Shown in pieces: positions 25,301-37,764 of a DNA stretch of 64,000 bases (positions are counted from its first letter, which is position 1; every line of letters begins with the position of its first letter). The translations under genes and the position numbers were made by a program. Under the pieces are notes generated by a model that had not been told where the DNA came from, ran no database searches, and was given only the letters and a program-made list of their open reading frames with translations. Source of the DNA: Rotaria socialis (taxonomy: Eukaryota > Rotifera > Eurotatoria > Philodinida > Philodinidae); NCBI GenBank assembly GCA_905331475.1, contig CAJNYU010001567.1, forward strand, positions 1 through 64,000. Reading direction: 5' to 3'.

Positions 25301-27653
25301 CTGAAGATAGAAAAAATAGATTAATTCACGTTGTTTATTTTAATTGTAATAATCATAGATCCGACTTGTGATGGATATAGTTCCAAGTAAGTACAGAAGT
25401 GAAATTCGTTCATGTTCTTCAAAATCATTTAAAAGATTTTTAGTTGATAGCTATGATAGTGAATTTGATCTACTTTCGAGAAAAAAATATATACAATATT
25501 TTATTTTTGGGATTTTATCCGATTAATGATACTTGAGTAATTTGATATTGAGTTCATCATATACACTGTAAACTAGAAAATAATTTATAGTGTAAAAAAA
25601 TATATTCTAGGAAGGTCCATACGAATTCATCGATGAATTTCTGCTTTCTTGAAAATTCGATCCTCTAGTTAGAAAATCGAAAATGAATTCGTATGGTTTG
25701 TTCTAGAAATTCACATTTAATTTAGCAATTGGAGAATTTTCTAGAACTTTGAAATTCAATTTTTATTTTCATCTCATAATCAAGGCTGGAGACAACAAAT
25801 AAATATCGAGTAAAATATTCCATACAACATCATAAATAAGAAATATATGAGAATTGGAATACAAGTTAAAATATAGCTATTAAAAAATACTTCTTCAGGA
25901 CGCAATGAAGAGAAAAAACTGCTAAGAAAAAAAAATTAACTATTTAAAAACATTCTGACCAGAACAAAAGACGCAAAACACGATGCTTAAGTTTAAACAT
26001 AAAAGTACTATGTAACAGTTCAAATACAGTTTGAAAAACATGAAAAGTTAAAAATATCGGTTATGCACAACACTGTCGACTGACTTATATACATGGCCAC
26101 ACAATGAGTTTATAGCTGTCATTGTTCAAATGATTATTTAAAAATCAGTAACTGATTCCTGATTTTTTATAGAATCTAAATTGACTTTCTAGAAAATTAG
26201 ATTGCAATGCTACTTACTGGACCATCAAACATTTTCTGCACATTCAAAATTCGACGAATGAATAATGAAGTTTTTAAGATGTTTTAGCTTATTTAAGATC
26301 GACTTTCTACAAAATAGAAATACAATAAATTTACAGTGTATCATGACTTTTTGAAGGTCTAGTGAATTGGCTATGAAAAATGGTACTGTTTTTATTCTAT
26401 ATTTTACATGAATATAGACAAGGGATATGAGATTTTGTACTGTCGATGTCTGGACGAGAAAAGATCTATTCAGTATCTTGACTGAATCGCTACGTTTGTT
26501 TTTGGAAATTAGTTTTGCTGATTTTCAATCTGCTCTAAAAGTGAATATTCTTTATTGAGTCATTTACTAAAGGTAACATTGAAGCATTTGTTATTTATGA
26601 AGAAGCATAAAAAACTATGCACTTAAATACAAACCGCTTATAGTTTTGTACGAAGTGCATGGAACCTAACAATGTTTTAAGAAAAAATGTAACGTTATTT
26701 TAGGAAAATCGTAAAACCACCAGAAAGTGTAGAGAACTACAAATCGTTTCGTATAGTTTGTACGAAACGATCAATCATCCCTATGAAAATAAAATCTTTC
26801 GTGGAAAATATGCGAAACCGTAGCTTTTCTTCTGAACTTAGAAAAGTTTTGTATAATTAGTACAGAACGGTTTTGACCTTACCGAACCTAAAATCGCTTA
26901 GATCAAATGTACTGAACCACTGAAGTTCGGTATTAAACCTATTTTTTGTAGAGTATACAATGCGTCCAGTGAAATTTTTCGAATATGTGGCCATCAGGTT
27001 TTTCCAAAGAAAAGTTGAAATACTCATTGAGAAAACTGCAAGATTCATTAGTCTGTATAATTCATACAGTTCATGTGAACTATAGAATGTTGTTTTTGAT
27101 CTAAGAAAGGTTCGGTTGTAAATAAAATAAAGCAATCTCCAAATCTCTTGATTTTTTTAATTTGCACTCAATAACATATGTGTGTACGATTCATCACATC
27201 GTCTTGATTTTGTTTTGTACATATATTGAATCAGGGACCAGGTGTTTTTAGCTGTTCTTAGTTCTTTTATCTCGTATGACGACTTGCTGTTTTTTGCTGA
27301 TGGCATTTGACATAGGACGTAGATGAGGATTCATCGTATATTAACATCGATATCTGCTGAATTTAAGATAGTTGCCCAAAAGATAACAAAATTTGACAAA
27401 CAATATATTCATGTTTTGCTCTAAGAATCCAACGATGAATTGAGTCAGTTTGATTAAGCTCGATACATCCTATTAGGAGCATTGCAATGGTATTAGTACA
27501 AGATAAATATTAATCCCCCAAAAAAGAAAAGTTTATAATTGTGTCTTTATCTTCTCTCATCGATTTATAGAAATACAGCTTTGTTTTTGCATAAGCCAAC
27601 ATAACAAACAGGGTACTTTTTTCTTTCTTTTTTTGCCAAAAAATATCAAAGGA
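25301..27653. other. 2.3-kb intergenic region with a palindromic site
   Basis: No gene was recognised. CCATACGAATTCAT at 25617-25630 and its exact reverse complement at 25683-25696 form an inverted repeat with weaker pairing outward. The left arm overlaps a 16-bp perfect palindrome, AATTCATCGATGAATT. Around 26743-26771 ATCGTTTCGTA and TACGAAACGAT form another short hairpin. The last 100 bp should contain the promoter of the hydrolase gene. Confidence 0.4.
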
Positions 27654-28985
27654 ATGTCGTACGTGTTATATTTGTCTCTTACTCTTCTCGCGGCCATTGG
27701 AGATGTGGCAAATTTGAACTGCCCGAATAATCAGTGGATAGAGAAATCTCTAAATAACTCGTATATTCCTGGTGCAGCTATTGTCGTTGTTAATGGCACT
27801 CATACACTTTATGAACACGCTTTTGGGTATCATTCTATTTCACCGCCACAATTGATAGATGTAGAAAAGTCTATTTTTGGTCTAGCTTCCATCTCAAAAA
27901 CACTCATTGCGACTGCTGTTATGCAACTTGTCGAGAAAGAATTGGTAGATTTAGACACAGATATCAATCATTATTTATCGGAACCTCATCGGCGTATTTT
28001 TCATCCAAAGTATCCATCTCATTCGATTACGTTACGAAAATTACTTTCCCATTCGTCGTCGATCGCTGTCGATGATAGTATAGAGCTCGGCTTGTATCAA
28101 CTGGGTGATACTGCTTTTGGACAATCGACATTAGCCGAAGCACTGTTTGCTCATATAAATCCGAATACTTCCAATTGGCTACCAAAACCACCGGGTACTG
28201 TATCATTTTACTCGAATGGTGGTTCGTCTTTAGCTGGCTTGGTTGTTGAACGAGTCACAAATATGTCGTTCGATCTCTATGTGAAAGAAAAAATCATGAA
28301 ACCTCTCGGCGTCGATATTAGCAAAGTAGGTGTTCGTTTAGCTGATTTCTCCAATAGAGACGAACTCGTCAAACATAATGCGTATGTATTCAATGCGTCT
28401 GATTTCAATGTATGGACACAAGGTCTACCACAATTGAATGTAACAAAGCTTTCAGTAAATACATATTTAATACTATCAACATATACTATTCGTTTATTTT
28501 CTTGTTAGGAAAACTTTCCTACTTGGCTAAACATTCCATTCTTTGGATTCAGTGCTTATCCTTCTGGTCTTTTTCGTATGTCAGCTCGTTCTCTATCGAA
28601 ATTTCTACAAATGTTTATGAATAATGGATCTAATCTTATTAGTCCTAAATCCATTGCTGAAATGAAAATCATAGTTGGTGGTGGCCTAATCCCATATTAC
28701 GATCCTAGTGGAATAGCCAATGCCTCCACAATAGCACTACCTAGCTTTGGGCTCAGTTGGACTTGGCAGACATTAAAGGATGGACGGCGATATGTTGGCC
28801 ATAGCGGTACATTGCCTGGTTCAAGACATTGGATGTTAGTCAATGAAAAGAATACGGTCGGTGTTATTGTTCTTTCCAATGGAGACTCTAATGTGCCCAG
28901 TGACAGATCAAAAGAATATTATCAATTATTGGAAAATATTCATTTGGCACTCTTTCAATGTTTTGAAGGCGAACTAGTGAAGTGA
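27654..28985 (+). CDS. Secreted serine beta-lactamase-like hydrolase
   Basis: Two exons (27654-28439 and 28509-28985; 69-bp GT-AG intron) give 420 aa. The fold is that of class C beta-lactamases, DD-peptidases and related esterases. Motifs are SISK at residues 79-82 (nucleophile Ser and Lys), YSN at 186-188, and HSG near 360 in the second exon. All three active-site elements are present, so the enzyme is probably catalytically competent. The ATG at 27654 opens a hydrophobic N-terminus (MSYVLYLSLTLLAAIGDVA), a likely signal peptide; an upstream TTG is not needed. Animals have few such enzymes (LACTB, mitochondrial), so a secreted one suggests bacterial ancestry with a later intron, or a lineage-specific family. 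The substrate could be a peptide, an ester or a bacterial wall fragment. Confidence 0.87.
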
Positions 28986-29132
28986 TGTGTATGCCGTAGA
29001 CATGTAACATTCTTTGAATTTTCAATACTCATTTTTCTTTCTTTCTCTATTTATTTTTTCGATCAATAACTATTGAATTTTAATTAAAATATATGTAACG
29101 GGTGGCCCAGAATAAATGAGGGTCTCAGTATT

Positions 29133-29985
29133 TCGTTAGTATCTCGCTTAATTTTCATTGTACAGAATTGTCTTTTTTTCTAAAAGATGAGCCGCTCAAT
29201 TCTTGATAAAACGCATGGCGAACGTTTTTTTGAAGAGAGTTAAGGAAACAACGTTTTAAATAGTACTGAAGACGTACCAAAAAGTCAACTTTCAACGATG
29301 GAAAACTGTTTTTGCAGGCTTTTCAATTGGCTAGCTACGATGGAAATAAAATAAAATAAGCATTTTGTAGTCCTTGAAAAGCTCTATCGATGGTTCATAA
29401 CTTGAAAATTGTTGTGCTCATCCTTGCGACATACACCGATTATTTTCGTTTTTAGATTTTCGAAAACATAGCTGTTTCAATCTGCAATTTCGACGCTCCG
29501 GTGAAAAGAGGCATAACTAAACCAAAGTAGCGTCTTTTGGGTTCGGGTTTTCTTTATTTTGATGGAAAATCACTACTGTATCAGGTTCACACGCAAGTTG
29601 ACAGCAAACTCTCTTCTTCAATCCAGCTGGCAAAAATATCAGATTTGAGGCACTTTTAATAGAATTTTGAAAAGTCAGCTTTTTAAATTTCCAAGTGGTT
29701 TCACCGAATTTTGAACTACGTGACCAGAACGAGTACACTTCAAAGTACTCAAAAACATCTTCACTTTTGCTTCATTGTGTAAAGTAGTGTAAAAAATGTT
29801 CTATCTTTTATCTTTACAATGGTTGTGAAAGTTGGTCGTTTTGTATGTGTTTAGTATAATTTAAAAAATTTTCTCCTTATCTATCTTCAGAGAATTTTTA
29901 ATACGCGTTTGGTGAAGAATTGAATGGCGCATCTTTTAAAGAAAAATTCAACCCTGTACAATGAAAATTGAGCGAGATATTAATG
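29133..29985. mobile_element. Inverted-repeat element, about 0.85 kb
   Basis: A segment of about 65 bp at 29141-29205 (containing TTTTCATTGTACAG) is matched in reverse complement at about 29916-29980 (containing CTGTACAATGAAAA). Arms are roughly 80 percent alike by eye. The interior holds only a 73-codon minus-strand frame without motifs. GGGTGGCCCAGAATAAATGA stands just outside the left arm at about 29100. It is probably a non-autonomous DNA transposon or foldback element; no target duplication could be fixed. Confidence 0.6.
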
Positions 29986-30318
29986 AATTAGCAGATGATA
30001 GAAATTTCAGATTTTTATCATGATTAACAGACCAGATATATAGTTCAAGGGAGATTTTTGTTGAAGAGCTAACTGCTGTTATTTTATAGAATATTCACAT
30101 CCAGTCTATGATATTCTGAAATACATATATGATGAGAGTATTGCATCACAAATTGAACTCACTCCAAGAAATTTGCTGCGAACTTTTTTCAATACAAGAT
30201 AAGAATGAATCAATTTATGACTACTTTCGAACGTTGTTGTTATGTTGATTCGAATTTAGTGAACATTTCTAACGAAATAAGCAAATTATATCGCAAGAAA
30301 ATCTAACCAAATCAGATT

Positions 30319-32296
30319 TTAATCGAAATAAATTAACTGCTTTAGTTTCTCGATATTCATTTCAGTGCGTTGAATCTCTGGATGTGTCGGTGGCAAAGTT
30401 TTGCGGCTAATAGTCAGCGATTTTTGATAGTAATCAAATGCTTGTTCGTAATTCTTATTATTATCGTATAAAGAGCCCAGATTATTGTAAGTTAGGGCAA
30501 GATCAGGATGGCTATCGGGCAACGTAACCAAACGAATATTTAAACATTTGCTATAGTATTCTAGTGCCTTTGCAATTTTGCCCATGCTTTCATAACAATC
30601 AGCTAAGCGTTGATAAGTTTCGCATATGTCAGGATGGTTAGACGGTAAAACTTGTTGTTGAATATGTAATGCTTCGTTTAATTTAGAGAGTGCTTTGTCG
30701 TATTTATTCTGTTGATAATATACAGCACCGACAGCACAATGCAATCGACCTTTTTCTGCACACACAGGTGGTAGAATTTCGTTATAGATCGTCATAATAT
30801 TATCGGATCGATTGAACGCTCTGGTATAGTCACCTTTCAAACATGCAGCTTTGGCCTCGATTTCAAACGCCTTGGCCGTACCCATCTTAGCTTCGTACAT
30901 CATTCGACTCGAATATTTCAATGCTTGATCATATTCACCCATTTGAATGAGAATTTCACCAAGCGTCCCGAGATTTGTCTCTTCTCCGATCTTCTCTTTC
31001 ATATAGACAAGCGTATCTTTTAGTTTAAAATCATCCTCACTAGCTAATACTAGACGAACAATCCAAATATTATTATCGAAATCTTCATCAATACTTCGAA
31101 TAAGAAAGAGAGCGCCGAGCATGATCAAAATTTCTTCTTCCATTTCGTGACGACTACACTTACTTATATCTGCATAAGCTTTTGTTTTCTCTTGTGGGTA
31201 AATACTAATTTCAAAAATAACACGAAGCGTGTCTTCATTATATTCAGCATTGTTCAAAAACCAGACAGCTACATCTCGCTGACGACTTGTTGAAAGGAAA
31301 GAATTCATTGAAATATAGTTACCGATACTTGTCTTCATGAGATCGAATTCATTTCTATTCATGATTTGCCCACGATAAACTATAAATTTATCACGTGTAG
31401 GCATCATCCGCAACTCGAACGCCTGTAGTTTATTCAATACTTTTGATATATCTGTGATAAAAAACCGAAGAATAAAGAGTGTATTGAAATCATGAATGCG
31501 AAGAGCCTTATTCAAAATACGATAGAAACAACATTCACGTGTGTACCATAAAATGGCACCTTCTGGCTTATATGATTTTTCAAATTCTTCAATAACCCGA
31601 AATTCTTCAGGATTACTTTTGTAATTTCGTTTACAGATCTGGATCAATTCTTGTTTGGAATCTACATGATGATGCATACGAATTAATACTTCAATAAAAA
31701 TCTGAAACCACAGAAACATAGCATTTCTGGATTCCAACGCTGCTGAGTCACCGCTAACGACTGCGATGGCTGATAATGTTTCGGCTTCCAGTCGAGATTT
31801 TTGCTCCTGAGCAATTGTTTGCAGCAATTCTTCTCGTAAAACGTAAACGCCTCGAACCTGAATTGACAACAGTGCTCTTATTTGATTGATACTCTATAAT
31901 CAAACTCACTTTTGCGTAGTTTTTCGTCCACTCTTCATGATCGGTTCCATTTAAGCAGTACGCATAACATGCAACCAGTTGTGTTAAATGGTGAAGACGT
32001 GGAACAATACTACGGCCCAGCTGGCCAGATACTATAAGAATGATTTTTTCGTTTTTAGTTGCTCGGATCAATTTCTCACAATCATTTTCTTGATCAAATG
32101 TTCGCAGGTGATTAATAATTCTACGTAGTTCTTGCTCTGTCTCACAATTATCCTTTGTATTTTTAATATTTGCGTCAAGCCACAAACAAGCAAATGCTTC
32201 CAGATTGGTCAGAGGACCCGATTCAAGTGGCTTTTGTTTATTTCCCATCAGATTTTTCTTAGCCGTTGATGATGCAGCCGACTTTTTAGACGTCAT
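30319..32296 (-). CDS. ADP-ribosyltransferase with receiver-like N-terminus and TPR array
   Basis: Two exons (32296-31910 and 31857-30319; 52-bp GT-AG intron) give 641 aa. Residues about 35-129 form a receiver-like domain (CLWLDANIKN, IILIVSGQLG), also found alone at 20913-21338. Residues about 285-380 are an arginine-type mono-ADP-ribosyltransferase: R in VYRGQ (about 291), SFLSTS (about 315) and EMEEEIL (about 370) form the R-S-E triad, with an ExE pair, so NAD-dependent ADP-ribosylation of protein Arg is the expected reaction. From about 415 to the end there are about five TPRs (for example GSLYDNNKNYEQAFDYYQKSL), kinesin-light-chain type with a 42-residue period. There is no signal peptide, so it is probably cytosolic, with the TPRs choosing the partner. 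The targets are unknown. Confidence 0.9.
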
Positions 32297-33171
32297 AATG
32301 ATCGAAACAAATCAAAAATGATACTTTTTGATTTCAATAGTTTCCTTCAAACAACATTGAAGTGAATAGAAATTGGAAACTATTTCTTACAACAATTGGA
32401 TCAAGGAAAATCTTTGCTCTCGTGCATCAATGGAAAAAATGAATGTGTGATTTTTTTACATTTTATTTTTTTGTTCTTCAAACTCGCATGTAAACAGTTT
32501 GCTTGTTAGACATTTGAAGTGAGAAGAAATTATTTTGATACTTGAGGAGAAGAATCATGTATGAAATTTGTAGTCGACAATTTCTGTGAAACAATTTTTC
32601 ACCAATACTGCAAGTTCTGAACCCTCGGTGACTTGAAAACTAAAGCTATGATTAAAAAGAAAAGCACTAGAGAACTACAGAACTCTATACTTTCGAAATG
32701 ATCTGATTTCACAGAACCCAACCCAAGGAATTCTGCTTCCTCGAACATGCGCACTATTCTACTCGCTCTCAATAATTTCAGTCGTCGCTGAATCACTCGG
32801 CACACCTTCATCCAATCATGTTTCATTACTATGCAATGTTGACACTAGCATTTAGATATGCCAAAAACCACAACAATCACACCGCTACAAAACGCATATC
32901 GTATTAGTGACACTAAAAAGAAATACAATAAAAATATTTGATTCTATTGAATTTTTCTCGCAGATACTATGCTGACAACGGTATACACTATTGTCACGCG
33001 TTTTGTGTGTCCTTGACTTGAAAAAACAATACACGCCTTTCGTTGTCTAGAATAAAACAAATATAATTTAGAGTCAAACTACAGAACGAGCAGAATCCTT
33101 TCCATGTTTTAATCAAAACTACCTTTAAGCATACAATATCGTAATAATGTCAAATATCACAGGTATTATTT
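32297..33171. other. Divergent intergenic region
   Basis: About 870 bp between two genes transcribed away from each other, so both promoters should lie here. The 75-codon minus-strand frame at 32599-32826 has no motifs. No regulatory motif was identified. Confidence 0.45.
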
Positions 33172-34703
33172 ATGAGACGCAAGTCATTTTTTTCTTTAGA
33201 AAGCTTCACCAAATGGTTCTCTCGTATAGTTTTATTCAATAATATGAAAATTTTACTTCTTCAAGCAATAATTAGCACATCTATAAAAGAGGATTATGTT
33301 CTTTTTTTTGTCTGACAAAAGTTGTCAGTAGAATAAAGTTTTTTCTATGAAATTTAGCAGCTCGAATGTGGAATATAATATTGTAATGATTATATTTGCT
33401 AGTTTTATCGCTAAATCTAAGTTCAATTTGTGAAAAAAACATTTATCTACAGATCAGAATCAGGCACATGATCAACAAGATCCATGTGTAATCATTGATG
33501 GTATAAATTGGTTCTATTATTGGGATGTTGACACTCTTCGCTTTGGTCTTAACTATAAAACACGAACGGATGATTTGTTTATTGCAACTTATCCAAAAAG
33601 TGGAACGACGTGGATGAAAACTATTATTTATACGTTATTGGCGAATGGGCAAGCTTTCGACAGCGATTATAAAGATTTTTTTGAACGATTTCCCTATCTT
33701 GAATTAGACGACGAACAAGCTATTATCAGTATGCGACGACCGGGCGCTTTACGGACCCATTTACCCATAAATCGCATTCCGCACAATGTAAAAGCAAAAT
33801 ATATTTGCGTGATTCGAAATCCAAAAGATGTTTGTGTATCCTACTATTTATTCTACAATACATGGGGTGGTGTGCATCACTTGGATTTCAATCAATTCTT
33901 TGAACGTTTTATACATGGTCGTCTACCATTCAACGACTATTTTGAATGTCTTCGGCTAACTTGGGAACGTCGTAATGATGCGAACGTTCTTCTTATTTCT
34001 TATGAAGAAATGAAAACAAACATCCGAACTGTTATAGAAAATGTGAGTATACATGATATAGTATAGCTTATTGAGTTGATTTTCTTAATATTTGAAAAAC
34101 TGTTAGTTTGAAGATTCTTCTATCACACTTAAAGAATCCCTAAACTCATTTTTAGTCCAATATATCGCGATTTTTGAGTTTAATCCAAAATAATTCTTTC
34201 CGTTAATAAATTGATTCATGCAAAAGCGAAAATCTTTAGGCCAATCAAAAAAAACAACTCGGCTCTACTGTTTTAATATTTTCCATATGCAATCTTCTTT
34301 GACATGTTTCTTGGGAGTCGATATATTTTATGAATTTCTTTTCATTATGATAATCTGAATTTTCTAGGTTGCTGATTTTATCAATGTTGATTTGACCGAC
34401 CAACTTCTACATAAAGTTATTCACTACTCATCATTCGAATACATGAAAAATAAATACGATAATGAACGACGGAAGTTCGAAGGTAAATACATTCAAGAAA
34501 TACAAGATGAAATTGTTCGTGCTCGAATGTTAAAACAATTGGACGGAGAGCCTAATATGGAAATAGTACGTAAAGGAGAAATTAACGATTGGAAAACGTT
34601 CATGTCTCAAGAGCAAAGTCAACGGATTAAAGAGAAATTTATTGAAACGTGTCAAAAATGTGACGGGCTAGAAAGTTATTGGTCGAAATGGAATATTTTT
34701 TGA
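33172..34703 (+). CDS. Cytosolic-type sulfotransferase
   Basis: Exons 33453-34042 and 34368-34703 are secure. A first exon at 33172-33223 is proposed because it has ATG, a GTATAG donor and the right phase to join; the total is then 325 aa, normal for SULT enzymes. These enzymes move sulfate from PAPS to hydroxyl or amino groups of small molecules. TYPKSGTTW (about residues 63-71) is the 5'-phosphosulfate loop and IRNPKDVCVSYY the 3'-phosphate site. RKGEINDWK near the C-terminus corresponds to the RKGxxGDWK signature, with Asn in place of the usual Gly. No membrane segment is seen, which separates it from Golgi sulfotransferases. Introns are 229 and 325 bp, longer than most in this window. Confidence 0.86.
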
Positions 34704-36140
34704 AATCGCGATGTTTCTATTTCAAATATGGAAGCTTTTTGATCAGTCGATCAATGTAACAAGAAAAAAAGAAGATAAATATTGAAATTAAAAGAAACAC
34801 GATTGCCATATGAAATTAAAGACCTCTTGGCCTAAATCTACATTTCATCTGAAATTATGGCTTACTCATCATTGTGCTCTTTTGTGTGCCCGCTTGCCTA
34901 TTACAAACTGAGTGTAGAATCATGGAGATACGACTGCGAGAGAATTTCCATTGTATAATCCCATTATCCGTATTTGATACATAGCGACTCTTGCATGCAT
35001 TTTGAGAGAATTTGTACTGGAGAATATTAAAACAATCGAATCAAATGAGGAATCTTTATTTTCAATTTTTCCCTTATGAATAAAACATAATCACTGCCAA
35101 AATAGAGTTGAACCAACATACTGAAACCTGCTCGGTCTATACTTTTATAATTTTATAGATTACAAAGATAATTGAATTATTTCTTAAATGTGAACTTATT
35201 TAAGTGGCCATTTATTACATCATCTGATTCAATCGTTCTCGTACGTTCAAACAACAAAAATAGTCTCATTACTTCTCTGGAATAGGTTATTCTGAGTATT
35301 GGTAGTATAAAAAATGAAGCTAGACACCAATGTAGAAACCCACTTATTATATCGTGATTGAGAATAATCTCAATGGCAATAATGCATAGTATCCGTAAGT
35401 CCACATCTTAATCATGAACGATATTATCAACTTGATGCATCGAAATGAATCTTTCGTTTTATTTCAGTTCTCGGTATACATGATCGTCAAGTATAATATT
35501 AATTTTAATTAAAAAACAACATTGTATCAATTTTCGAGTACTTCTTCAATTTAAACTTTTGTTTGTGTGATTTTTTATTTTCAAAGGTGAACGTCGAGTT
35601 ATCGATTTTTTATAACTATTGAGAACAATTTAGGCAAATCTATAAGATATATAAATATGATTCCTTGACATTTGCTTTCTGATGAAATCGTTATGACTGA
35701 AAAAATAATATATCACTAGAGATTTAATGCAAAAAAAGCTAGATCAATAACACATTTCCACTTTCCTTTTCTATTTAATCTTCTACGTAAAATAGGAAAA
35801 GTCATTTGAAAGATTTCGAACCATTCTTATTTTTCTTTAATCGAGTCAGTGGTTAAAAATAAAGTCAATATAGTTCTTATTGAAATAAATTACTGCATTT
35901 CATTAGAGAATCGTCAATAAATTTGATTTTATGCATCACAGAAATACTTCACTACACATTCATTAAATTGCGTAGCCTTTCATTTGCATCAAATAAGAAA
36001 ATATAATTTTTGCAAGATGAGCTATTTAAGAGTTTCGATTTAATCTGACAAAAGTGCTGTTCATGAATACAAGAAAATGCTTTTCACAAAAAACAAACAT
36101 AAACCACTAATAAGTTTTCTAAAAGAACCTAAAAAGAACA
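34704..36140. other. Convergent intergenic region
   Basis: 1.4 kb with the 3' ends of two converging genes. The 75-codon minus-strand frame at 35177-35404 has no support. Nothing else was recognised. Confidence 0.45.
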
Positions 36141-36904
36141 TCACATTCTTCCGCATCTTTCGCATGGAGACGAAACACCATAAGTACCTAGAAGAAAATT
36201 CCAATGTTGCATATACTCAAGCAAAAATTCTTCTTCTTTGAAATACGTACATTTATTACACCGATTGCAATGCCAAAATCGCCACTCAACACATTTTTGA
36301 CATTTTACACAATGCCAATGACAATCTTCATCGAAAACACCGTTGTCACAAAATGAATAATAAAATGAACTTGAATGATCCGATATTAACAATCGAAATA
36401 ATTGTTGTGTATGAGCCAATTTTTCACTTTCATCGATTGTTCTCCATTCTTCTAACCATTCTTGAAGATCATCATCGTCGAATGCTTCTACCTGTCTAAA
36501 CATGTGAATTTGCATTTATGAAAACGAGGCAAAAAAGGCAAAAATTCAATTTACTTGGCTGCTTTCATGAGACGTTTACGTAATTTATCACGATCGATTG
36601 TTTCAAATCCATTGGCATTTTTAGAATGGTTCATAAGCCATTTAGCAAAACAAGAATGAGCAGAAAGCCGATGGTTTTCTCCAAAAAAATAATCCAAGTG
36701 ATTGAACAAATTTTGACAAGATGGACTACAACCACATGATGAATTGCATCCACTGCCAGATTCAAAACAAGAACATGAACGTACTGAACATCCATTAGTA
36801 CATTGGCATTTGTCTTTAATTCCATCATTAGGTTTTTTCTCTGCTACTTTTTCGTTCACTGAACCTGTAGTATGTTCTTCATTTCCATCTGAATCATGTA
36901 ACAT
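36141..36904 (-). CDS. Cysteine-rich CXC-like zinc-binding protein
   Basis: Two exons (36904-36555 and 36495-36141; 59-bp GT-AG intron, the join gives KAAKQVEAFDD) encode 234 aa. Residues about 34-65 hold nine Cys in a CXC-like pattern ([15 protein letters not shown], then CGCSPSCQN), resembling half of the tesmin/TSO1 CRC DNA-binding module. The C-terminal half has a second Cys/His cluster ([11 protein letters not shown] and HCNRCNKC) typical of a zinc ribbon or treble-clef fold, and ends in CERCGRM. Both clusters should bind zinc. A nuclear or chromatin role is plausible for the CXC part, but I do not recognise this two-cluster combination as a named family. Confidence 0.75.
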
Positions 36905-37764
36905 AGTGCCGATGTGATTTTATAATTGTATCATAGATAAGTAAAATTTTCTGAAACAAATAATGACATAGCACAGTGCTCGTAAATATATATCTAGTTA
37001 GATTAAGAATTGTTGACTTGACTTGACTGTTATTTATTTGAAATTTTATCCGTTAGATAACGACCAATACAGAATGTATTTTTTTCTTTCTTTCTCTATG
37101 AACTTCTTATAACCACAATGTGTTATAATATGTTAGTCAACTAGAATGCAATGAAGAAAAAGTTTATCTATTATATTCTTGAACGATATATATGAGTATA
37201 GTTTTTGTTATTTATTCACATTTATTTCTATCTTAGTTGATGCCTAGAAAACGGACGAAGTTTTAAAACTGTGCTTCTTCTATTGATAGGTGACACTATG
37301 AAAAGGTTATGTTAAAATTCATGTAGTACTAAATGAAAATACCCATTTATATTTTATTTTTCGTAGAAACATAATTTGTGAGAATTTTCACAAGAGAACC
37401 ACACTATTGTTAAGTTTTCTTGCTGTCGACATATTTTTGTCTGCAATTTGTGGAAAATGTTATCGTCTTAGTTATTTAGCAGCTAATTCTATAACAGATG
37501 GACGAGTTGATATAAATGTCTCTTCATGGTAAAGTAACAGAAAGGAATCGATCGATAGAACATCGAATTTCAAACATATGATTTATGGTAAAAGTTTTAT
37601 TCGTAATAATAGAACATATATTTTATTTGAAATCAGAGATTGTATGAACGCACATGTTTTTTTGTCTTGGATATCATACGAAACTTTAACTGCTACGTTC
37701 TAGAATTTTATTGGATTACAAAAAATAATATATTTTATTCGATATATTGATTTAAATGTTCAGC
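36905..37764. other. Intergenic region
   Basis: 860 bp without a recognised gene. The right end should contain the 3' untranslated region of the second VIT-VWA gene and the left end the promoter of the cysteine-rich gene. Confidence 0.45.
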
